From Paracoccaceae bacterium (lineage in GTDB: Bacteria; Pseudomonadota; Alphaproteobacteria; Rhodobacterales; Rhodobacteraceae), in NCBI GenBank assembly GCA_026417295.1, contig JAOADN010000011.1, positions 1-62,816 of the forward strand: DNA of 62,816 nucleotides, written 5' to 3'. Shown in pieces: positions 57,116 to 62,816 of the stretch (positions are counted from its first letter, which is position 1; each line of letters starts with the position of its first letter). The notes beneath the pieces were generated by a model. The model did no database searches and was not told the DNA's origin. It saw only the letters and a program-made list of their open reading frames with translations. The position numbers and the translations under genes are program-made.

Positions 57116-59401
57116 ATGGCGGAGAAGGGCGGCAAGGGGCCACCTCTGATCGCGGAGCGGCGGTATCGGGCCGAGGCGAAGCCGGCGCCGAAGCCCGCGC
57201 GCGCCGCGCGGCCCGCCGGCCGCAGGGCCCCGCGCCGGCGCCGGGGCCTGCTGGCCGGCCTTGTCCTGGGGCTGGCCCGCGTGATCTGGGGCCTGGCCTG
57301 GCGCAGCGCCGCGGCGCTGGCGATCGGCCTGGGCCTGTGGGCAGGCTATTTCTATGCCGGGCTGCCGGCGATGGACGACCTGATCGATGCCCGCACGCGC
57401 GGCTCGGTGACGATGCTGGATACCGATGGCAGGGTCTTTGCCTGGCGGGGCGAGACCTTCGGCGGCCGGATCACCGCGGACACGGTCTCTCCCTATCTCA
57501 AGAACGCGGTGATCGCGACCGAGGACAAGCGCTTCTACCGCCATTTCGGCGTCAGCCCGCGCGGCATCGCCAGCGCGATCAGCATCAACCTGGCCGCCGG
57601 GCGCGGCCCCTTCGAGGGCAACGGCGGATCGACCATCACCCAGCAGGTGGCCAAGCTGCTGTGCCTGGGCGTGACCTACGACAAGGCCGTCTGGGCGACC
57701 GAGAAGGACTACGAGGACGACTGCCGGCAGGGCGGGATCTGGCGCAAGATCAAGGAGGTGCCCTACGCCCTGGCGCTGGAGGCGAAGTATTCCAAGGACG
57801 AGATCCTGACGATCTACTTCAACCGGGCCTATCTGGGCGCGGGGGCGCGCGGCTTCGAGGCGGCCGCGCAACGCTATTTCGGCAAGTCGGCGAACGAGGT
57901 GACGCCGGCCGAGGCGGCGATGCTGGCGGGCCTTCTGAAGGCGCCGTCCTACTATGCGCCGACCAACAACCTGGACCGGGCGCGCGAACGGGCGAACGTC
58001 ATCCTGGGCCTGATGCACGAGCAGGGCTATCTGACCGATGCCGAATATGCCGATGCGAAGGCGCATCCGGCGAAGCTGTCGAAGGCGGCGGCGGCCAAGG
58101 CGGGCGGCTACTTCGCCGACTGGGTGATGGAGACGGCGCCGGACTTCCTGTCCTCGAACACGACCGAGGACGTGGTCGTGCGCACGACCCTGGATCCGCG
58201 CATCCAGAAGGCCGCCGAGGAGGCGCTGGCGGCGGTCTTCGAGACCAAGGTCAAGGACGGGTCGAAGGCGCAGGCCGCGATCGTCGTGATGTCGGCCGAC
58301 GGTGCGGTGCGCGCCATGGTGGGCGGGCGCGACACGCAGGCCGCGGGGGCCTTCAACCGTGCCACGCAGGCGCTGCGCCAGACCGGATCGACATTCAAGC
58401 CCTTCGTCTATGCGGCGGCGCTGGACATGGGCTATTCGCCCTATTCCATCGTCGAGGACGCGCCGGTCTGCATCGACGTTCCGGGTTCGTCGACCTGGTG
58501 CCCGGAGAATTACGACCCCGAGTATCGCGGCCCGATCACCCTGATCGAGGCGCTGGCCCATTCGGTGAACACCGCCACCGTGCGGGTGAGCCAGGCGGTG
58601 GGGCTGGACGCCGTGCGCCGCGTGGCCAGCGGCTTCGGCTTTGCCTCGAAGCTGGCGGACGGGCCGGCGCTGGCGCTGGGCGTCTCGGAATCGACGCTGA
58701 TCGAGATGACCGGGGCCTATGCGGGAATCCTGAACGGCGGCACGGCGGTGCAGCCCTACGGCCTTGTGGAGCTGACGATCCAGGGCGAGGGCGAGCCGCT
58801 GATCGGCAAGACGGGCGGCTATGGCGAGCGGGTGATCTCGGAACAGGCGGCGCGCGAGCTGATCTACATGATGAGCCGGGTCATCGAGGAGGGCACCGGC
58901 CGCCGCGCCCGGCTGGAGGGGCACGAGGCCGCCGGCAAGACCGGCACGACGCAGGCGGCGCGCGATGCCTGGTTCATCGGCTTCACGGCCGACTACGTGA
59001 CCGGCGTCTGGATGGGATACGACGACAACACGCCGCTCAAGGGCACGACGGGCGGCGGCCTGCCCGCCGAGATCTGGCACGAGGTGATGACGCGGGTCGA
59101 GGCGGGGCTTCCCGCGACCCCCCTGCCGATGATCGTGCCCGATCCCTACACGGGCGGGCCGGCCTATGCCGGCGAGACCTGGGGCGCGGGGAGCGGCTAT
59201 GGCTATGGCGATGGCACGGGAATGATGCCCCTGCCCGAGGCGGCCACGGCGCCGCTGCCGGGCGCGGACGTGCCCCCCCTGCCCGGCCCGGGCGAGGAGA
59301 TGATCCTGTCCGACGAGGGCCAGCCGGTCACCAAGCGGAAGAAGAAGCACCGCAACGCCATCGAGGACGTGCTGAACACGATCTTCGGCGGCGGGAACTG
59401 A
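57116..59401 (+). CDS. Penicillin-binding protein 1A (bifunctional)
   Basis: The 761-residue protein polymerises and crosslinks peptidoglycan. It has a basic Pro/Ala-rich cytoplasmic tail (1-45), one membrane helix (about 46-80), the glycosyltransferase domain with E136 in ATEDKRFYRHFGVSPRG and NGGSTITQQVAK, and the transpeptidase with S425-x-x-K428 (TGSTFKPFVYAAAL), SVN in HSVNTATVR and KTGTTQ in AAGKTGTTQAAR. A low-complexity Gly/Pro/Ala end follows. ATG 57116 with AAGGGCGG upstream. It converges on mlaC. Confidence 0.95.
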   Translation: MAEKGGKGPPLIAERRYRAEAKPAPKPARAARPAGRRAPRRRRGLLAGLVLGLARVIWGLAWRSAAALAIGLGLWAGYFYAGLPAMDDLIDARTRGSVTMLDTDGRVFAWRGETFGGRITADTVSPYLKNAVIATEDKRFYRHFGVSPRGIASAISINLAAGRGPFEGNGGSTITQQVAKLLCLGVTYDKAVWATEKDYEDDCRQGGIWRKIKEVPYALALEAKYSKDEILTIYFNRAYLGAGARGFEAAAQRYFGKSANEVTPAEAAMLAGLLKAPSYYAPTNNLDRARERANVILGLMHEQGYLTDAEYADAKAHPAKLSKAAAAKAGGYFADWVMETAPDFLSSNTTEDVVVRTTLDPRIQKAAEEALAAVFETKVKDGSKAQAAIVVMSADGAVRAMVGGRDTQAAGAFNRATQALRQTGSTFKPFVYAAALDMGYSPYSIVEDAPVCIDVPGSSTWCPENYDPEYRGPITLIEALAHSVNTATVRVSQAVGLDAVRRVASGFGFASKLADGPALALGVSESTLIEMTGAYAGILNGGTAVQPYGLVELTIQGEGEPLIGKTGGYGERVISEQAARELIYMMSRVIEEGTGRRARLEGHEAAGKTGTTQAARDAWFIGFTADYVTGVWMGYDDNTPLKGTTGGGLPAEIWHEVMTRVEAGLPATPLPMIVPDPYTGGPAYAGETWGAGSGYGYGDGTGMMPLPEAATAPLPGADVPPLPGPGEEMILSDEGQPVTKRKKKHRNAIEDVLNTIFGGGN

Positions 59402-59443
59402 GGCGGACCGGGCCGCAGGGGCGGCGCGGGGCCCGGGGCGGCG

Positions 59444-60049
59444 CTATCCCGCCTGCTTCAGCGCCTCGGTCAGCTTCGGGATGCTGCGCCCGGCCTGGTC
59501 GAGCATGGCGCCGACCTCGGTGCGTTCGGCGGCCAGCATGTTCACGCCCTCGATGATGAGATTGAAGAACTGGCTCTTGCCGCCCTTCTCGAAGACGTGC
59601 CAGCGCACCTCGAAGGGGGCCTCGCCCTTGAGCTTCGCGATCGTCTGGACCTCGTAGAAGCTCTTGAGCGGGCGGGCATCGACGACCTCGATCTCGCCGC
59701 CGATGAACTCGCGGAAGCGCCGGCCGTACTTGCGCGCGATGTAGCCCTGGAAGGCCTGGGTATAGGCCGCGATCTCGGCCGCCGAGGCGCTGCGCCCGGC
59801 CGGGCCCAGGGCGCTTTTCGCGATGTAGTTCACATCGGCGTAGCGCACGAGGATCTGCTCGAAATCCTTCAGCATCGCCGCCTCGGGCTTGCCCGAGTTG
59901 ATGATCGCGTTGATGTCGGCGACGACCCGGCCGATCTTGCTGCGGGCCTCGTCCACGGTCATCGCCATCGCGCCATAGGGCCAGACGGCCAGGGCGACGG
60001 CCCCCGGCATCAGGGTCAGGACGGCGCGGCGGGGAACGTTACTGGGCAT
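59444..60049 (-). CDS. mlaC: MlaC/Ttg2D family phospholipid-binding protein
   Basis: The 201-residue protein ferries phospholipids across the periplasm in retrograde transport. An export signal (RRAVLTLMPGAVALAVWPYGAMA) includes a twin-arginine pair in PRRAVLT. The Tol_Tol_Ttg2 domain follows (LKDFEQILVRYADVNYIAKSALG, FQGYIARKYGRRFREFIGGE and FFNLIIEGVNMLAAERTEVG). ATG 60049 lies inside the mlaA end, an 11-bp overlap. MlaA and MlaC are together here without MlaBDEF. Confidence 0.92.
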   Translation of the reverse strand: MPSNVPRRAVLTLMPGAVALAVWPYGAMAMTVDEARSKIGRVVADINAIINSGKPEAAMLKDFEQILVRYADVNYIAKSALGPAGRSASAAEIAAYTQAFQGYIARKYGRRFREFIGGEIEVVDARPLKSFYEVQTIAKLKGEAPFEVRWHVFEKGGKSQFFNLIIEGVNMLAAERTEVGAMLDQAGRSIPKLTEALKQAG

Positions 60050-60779
60050 AGGGGTCCTCGTAGGGGTCGAACACCTCTTCCTCCTGGCCGAGTTCGTAGC
60101 GGCGGCTCTGGAGATAGAGGAGGCGGGCCTGGGCATAGCTGTCCGCGCTGCCGTAGAGAATGGATTCGTAGGTTCCGGCGAACCTCTGGCGGCTCTCGAT
60201 CCGGGACGCCGACTGAAGGGCGAAGGCGCCGTAGGCCCCGGGCGTCCCGAGATACCAGTAGACCGGGTCGAGCGCCAGATCGACGATCCGGCCGGCAGCA
60301 TCACGTTCCGTCGAGGGGCCGACGACCGGCAGTTCGAGATAGGCCCCCTCGGGCACGCCCCAGCGGGCGAGCGTGGCGCCGAAGTCGGTATCCTTGCGGG
60401 GGATGCCGAGCGCGGTCGCGGGGTCGAACAGGCCGGCAAGGCCGAAGGTCGAATTGATGACGAAGCGGAAGGTGTTGGTGACGGCGATTTCGGGATCGGC
60501 CTGGAGGATGCCGTTGACCACGTTGCGCGGCGCCTTGAGGTTGGAGCCCACATTGGCAAGCCCCTTCACGAAGGGGCCGGGCTCGCGCGACTCGCGCCCC
60601 GGGCCGCCGAAGACCGCGGTGTCGAGGCGCTTGTTCTCTTCGTGGACGGCGCGGTTCTGCGCCTCGTAGGGGTCGTTGATGTCGCTGCCCGCCGGCGCGG
60701 GGCTGCAGGCCGGCAGGGCGAGGGCCACGCAGAGGGCGACCGGGCGCAGGACGCGGGTTCGTTGCGGAAACGCGGTCAA
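60039..60779 (-). CDS. mlaA: MlaA (VacJ) outer-membrane lipoprotein
   Basis: The ~246-residue lipoprotein removes misplaced phospholipids from the outer leaflet of the outer membrane. The lipobox LPAC follows a signal (VLRPVALCVALALPAC). Core motifs are NDPYEAQNRAVHEENKRLD (about 32-50), NVVNGILQADPEIAVTNTFRFVINS, GLAGLFDPATALGIPRKDTDFG and GAYLELPVVGPSTERDAAG. TTG 60779 gives a 24-residue signal; TTG 60842 is a longer alternative. It is followed by mlaC. Confidence 0.92.
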   Translation of the reverse strand: MTAFPQRTRVLRPVALCVALALPACSPAPAGSDINDPYEAQNRAVHEENKRLDTAVFGGPGRESREPGPFVKGLANVGSNLKAPRNVVNGILQADPEIAVTNTFRFVINSTFGLAGLFDPATALGIPRKDTDFGATLARWGVPEGAYLELPVVGPSTERDAAGRIVDLALDPVYWYLGTPGAYGAFALQSASRIESRQRFAGTYESILYGSADSYAQARLLYLQSRRYELGQEEEVFDPYEDPYAQ

Positions 60780-60913
60780 CGTGGACTTTACCCTTCGGCG
60801 CCATTCTTCCCCTGCGGCCCGCCGGGGCCGCGCCGCGGGCAAGGCTAGGTCCGTCCGTGGCGGGTTTCAAGGCAGTGGGTCCGGCCTGTCGCGCCGGACG
60901 GCGGAGAACCCCG

Positions 60914-62816
60914 GTGCGTGCCGGGGCGGCGGAGGATCCTGCGCTGAGCGGGCCGGACAATGCGGCGGAACGTCCCGGGGCGATGCGCACGGCCTTTGCC
61001 GCGGCGATCGCCTTCTCGATCCTGTCCAACCTGATGATGCTGACCAGCCCGCTCTACATGCTCCTTGTCTATGACCGGGTGCTGGCCAGCGGTTCGGTCG
61101 AGACGCTGGCGGTCCTGCTGGGGACGGCGGCCGTGGTCTTTGCGCTGACCGCGGTGCTGGACGATGCGCGCGCACGCATCTTCCTGCGCCTCGCGCTGGC
61201 CGGAGGGACCGGGCAGGACGGGCCGGCGGCGGGGGACGACAGGCGCGCGCTGGCCTCGCCCGGCTTCGTTGCGGCGCTGGACCTGCCCTTCGTGCCGCTC
61301 TTCCTTGCCGTGCTCTGGGCGCTGCATCCGCTGGTCGGCGCCGTCGGGACGGCAGGCGTGGCCGCGCTGGGGCTGATGTCCCTGGGCCATGCCCGTCGCC
61401 AGGCGGCGGCCGCGGCGCGCCTTCAGGCGGCGCAGGCAGCCGTGGCGCTTGCACGGGGCGAGGGTCTGGTGGCCTCGATCCTGACCGACGATGCCGCTGC
61501 CCCTGCGCCGGCCGGCGCCCGCGGGGCGGGGGCCGATGACGACGGCCCGCAAGCCGGCGAGATCCTGGCGGCCCGGCTGGCGCTGGCCGACGACGCCGCG
61601 CGGCAGGCGGCGCGGGGGCGCGCCATCCGGCAGGGCGCGCAGGCCGCGATCACCGCGGCGGCGGCCCTTGCGGTGATCCGCGCGGACATTTCGGTCGGCG
61701 CCATGGCCGCAGCGGCGGTCATCGCCGGGCGCACCTTCGGCCCGATCGAGCAGGCCCCGCTGCTGGCGGCGGGGATGCGCGCGGCGCTTCGGGCGCTGGC
61801 GGGGCCGCGGCAGGACCGGGGTGCTGACGGGGGCACGGGTGCGACGCCCCCCGCAGCGGGCGAAGTCGGGGCGGCCGGGGCCGGAAGGGCTGCGGCAGGG
61901 GCTGCGGCAGGGGCGACTGCGGCCGGGGCCGCGGCAACTGCGGCAGCGGCGGCAGGGGCGGCGCCGGCCGCAGCTGCGGCAACTGCGGCAACTGCGGCAG
62001 CGGCGGCAGGGGCCGCGGCAGGGGCGGCGCCGGCGGGGGCCGCCGGCGGCGGGCCGGAGATCCCGCCCGGACTGCGGGGCCTGACGGTGACGGGGCTGAC
62101 CGTCGCCGCACCGGGGGCCCGCGCCGCCTGCCTGCGCGAGGTCGCGTTCCGGGCGGCCCCCGGCGAGGTCCTCGGCCTGTGCGGCCCGACGGGGGCCGGC
62201 AAGTCGGCGCTACTGCGGACGCTGGCCGGCGGCTGGCGGCCGGCCGCCGGATCGGTGCTGCTCGACGGCCTGCCCCCGGGCGCCGGAAGCACGGGATACC
62301 TGCCGCAGCGCTGGCACCCCCCGCCGGCGACGGCGGCGGCGGTGATCGGCGGCGGCCGCCCGCTGGGCGCCGCCATCGCCGCGGCCGACCTGGCCCTGGC
62401 GCACGAGGCCATCGCCGCCCTGCCGGAGGGCTATGCGACAGTGCTTGCGGGCCGCGGCGGCGCGGCCGGCCCGGGTGCACCGCTGTCCTTCGGCGAGATC
62501 CGCCGGATCGGCATCGCGCGGGCCTTCTGCGGCTGGCCGGCGCTGGTCATCCTGGACGATCCCGAGAACGGGCTGGACGAGGCGGGGATGCGCGGGCTGC
62601 ATGCCTGTCTCGACCGGCTGCGGGCGGCGGGCGGAACGGCGGTGATCGCCTCGGGGCGGGCGGCGACGCTGGCGCGCTGCGACCGCGTGCTGGCGCTGCT
62701 GGCGCGCTACGGCATCCGCAGCACCTTCTTCGTGCCCGGCCTGATCATCGAACAGCGCCCGCAACTCATGGAGCGCATCCTGAAGGGCGGGCACGAGATC
62801 GCGCACCATTCCTACT
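60914..62816 (+). CDS. Type I secretion-like ABC transporter, right end reading into polysaccharide deacetylase sequence (partial)
   Basis: The frame is open to the window end (634 residues). GTG 60914 has GGAGA six bases upstream; ATG 60983 or GTG 60857 are alternatives. Membrane helices start at IAFSILSNLMMLTSPLYMLL (about 32-50) as in PrtD-type exporters. An Ala/Gly/Thr-rich linker (about 320-375) precedes the ATPase: Walker A GPTGAGKS (about 424-431), Q-loop YLPQ, signature LSFGE (524-528), Walker B LVILDDPENGLD (D548/D549). The H-loop histidine is replaced (IASGRAATL), so the ATPase looks degenerate. From about residue 598 the sequence turns into a NodB-like segment (RYGIRSTFFVPGLI, HEIAHHSY), possibly a chimeric join. 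Confidence 0.7.
   Translation, partial: MRAGAAEDPALSGPDNAAERPGAMRTAFAAAIAFSILSNLMMLTSPLYMLLVYDRVLASGSVETLAVLLGTAAVVFALTAVLDDARARIFLRLALAGGTGQDGPAAGDDRRALASPGFVAALDLPFVPLFLAVLWALHPLVGAVGTAGVAALGLMSLGHARRQAAAAARLQAAQAAVALARGEGLVASILTDDAAAPAPAGARGAGADDDGPQAGEILAARLALADDAARQAARGRAIRQGAQAAITAAAALAVIRADISVGAMAAAAVIAGRTFGPIEQAPLLAAGMRAALRALAGPRQDRGADGGTGATPPAAGEVGAAGAGRAAAGAAAGATAAGAAATAAAAAGAAPAAAAATAATAAAAAGAAAGAAPAGAAGGGPEIPPGLRGLTVTGLTVAAPGARAACLREVAFRAAPGEVLGLCGPTGAGKSALLRTLAGGWRPAAGSVLLDGLPPGAGSTGYLPQRWHPPPATAAAVIGGGRPLGAAIAAADLALAHEAIAALPEGYATVLAGRGGAAGPGAPLSFGEIRRIGIARAFCGWPALVILDDPENGLDEAGMRGLHACLDRLRAAGGTAVIASGRAATLARCDRVLALLARYGIRSTFFVPGLIIEQRPQLMERILKGGHEIAHHSY
61883..62052 (+). repeat. 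Low-complexity Ala/Gly/Thr linker repeats
   Basis: A ~170-bp stretch of reiterated GCGGCA, ACTGCGGCA and GCGGCAGGGGC units encodes the transporter linker. Units such as GGCAACTGCGGCA recur several times. The DNA is prone to slippage and assembly error. Confidence 0.8.

Overview
The window is a high-GC stretch of an alphaproteobacterial chromosome, most likely from the Rhodobacterales (Rhodobacteraceae/Paracoccaceae). The evidence is the 5' end of a 16S rRNA gene, a zinc-finger DinB, the RpoE/ChrR singlet-oxygen switch with its typical operon, the purH-lspA-DUF3035 order, a DUF1674/SDHAF4 gene, and the ftsK-aminotransferase-amidase-UbiH-type monooxygenase block. No integrase, transposase, plasmid gene, phage gene or CRISPR array was seen. 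Most of the window is ordinary core chromosome. Both edges cut genes: the 16S rRNA at the left and an ABC transporter-like reading frame at the right.

Layout. 1-1040: partial 16S rRNA (minus) with leader, boxA and promoter. 1.3-4.6 kb: glycosyltransferase, the MsrPQ periplasmic methionine-sulfoxide repair pair and a fasciclin protein. 4.8-8.1 kb: a secreted caspase-like peptidase followed by two paralogous secreted proteins of unknown function, the most unusual locus here. 8.1-16.5 kb: housekeeping and stress genes (VOC protein, ClpB, PyrF, NfeD/QmcA, DNA polymerase IV, N-formylglutamate amidohydrolase-like). 16.6-19.3 kb: tRNA-Val, rpmJ and two saccharopine dehydrogenases. 19.3-25.3 kb: the RpoE-ChrR system, transcribed divergently from a tightly coupled five-gene operon; both sides carry a TGATCC-N18-TA promoter. 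25.3-36.7 kb: mutL, DUF3035 lipoprotein, lspA, purH, heparinase, rsmB, SDHAF4, dapB, rbfA, phosphodiester glycosidase-like protein and truB.

36.8-41.9 kb: a catabolic block (flavin/Fe-S oxidoreductase, MttB-like methyltransferase, aldehyde dehydrogenase), probably for a quaternary or tertiary methylamine. 42-43.6 kb: a glycosyltransferase/FkbM methyltransferase pair. 43.7-46.8 kb: 1-Cys peroxiredoxin and pnp. 46.8-55.1 kb: a palindrome-rich intergenic region, ftsK, aminotransferase, a glycosyltransferase gene broken by one in-frame TAG, amidase and a UbiH-family monooxygenase. 55.1-56.8 kb: amt-glnK ammonium uptake and sensing. 57.1-60.8 kb: penicillin-binding protein 1A and the MlaA/MlaC lipid-transport pair. 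60.9 kb to the end: a type I secretion-like ABC protein with a degenerate ATPase and an Ala/Gly-rich linker; its last ~110 bases read as part of a polysaccharide deacetylase, so the contig end may be chimeric.

Functional assignments come from motif recognition in translated sequence; no database search was run. Very long antisense frames, a by-product of high GC, were left out.
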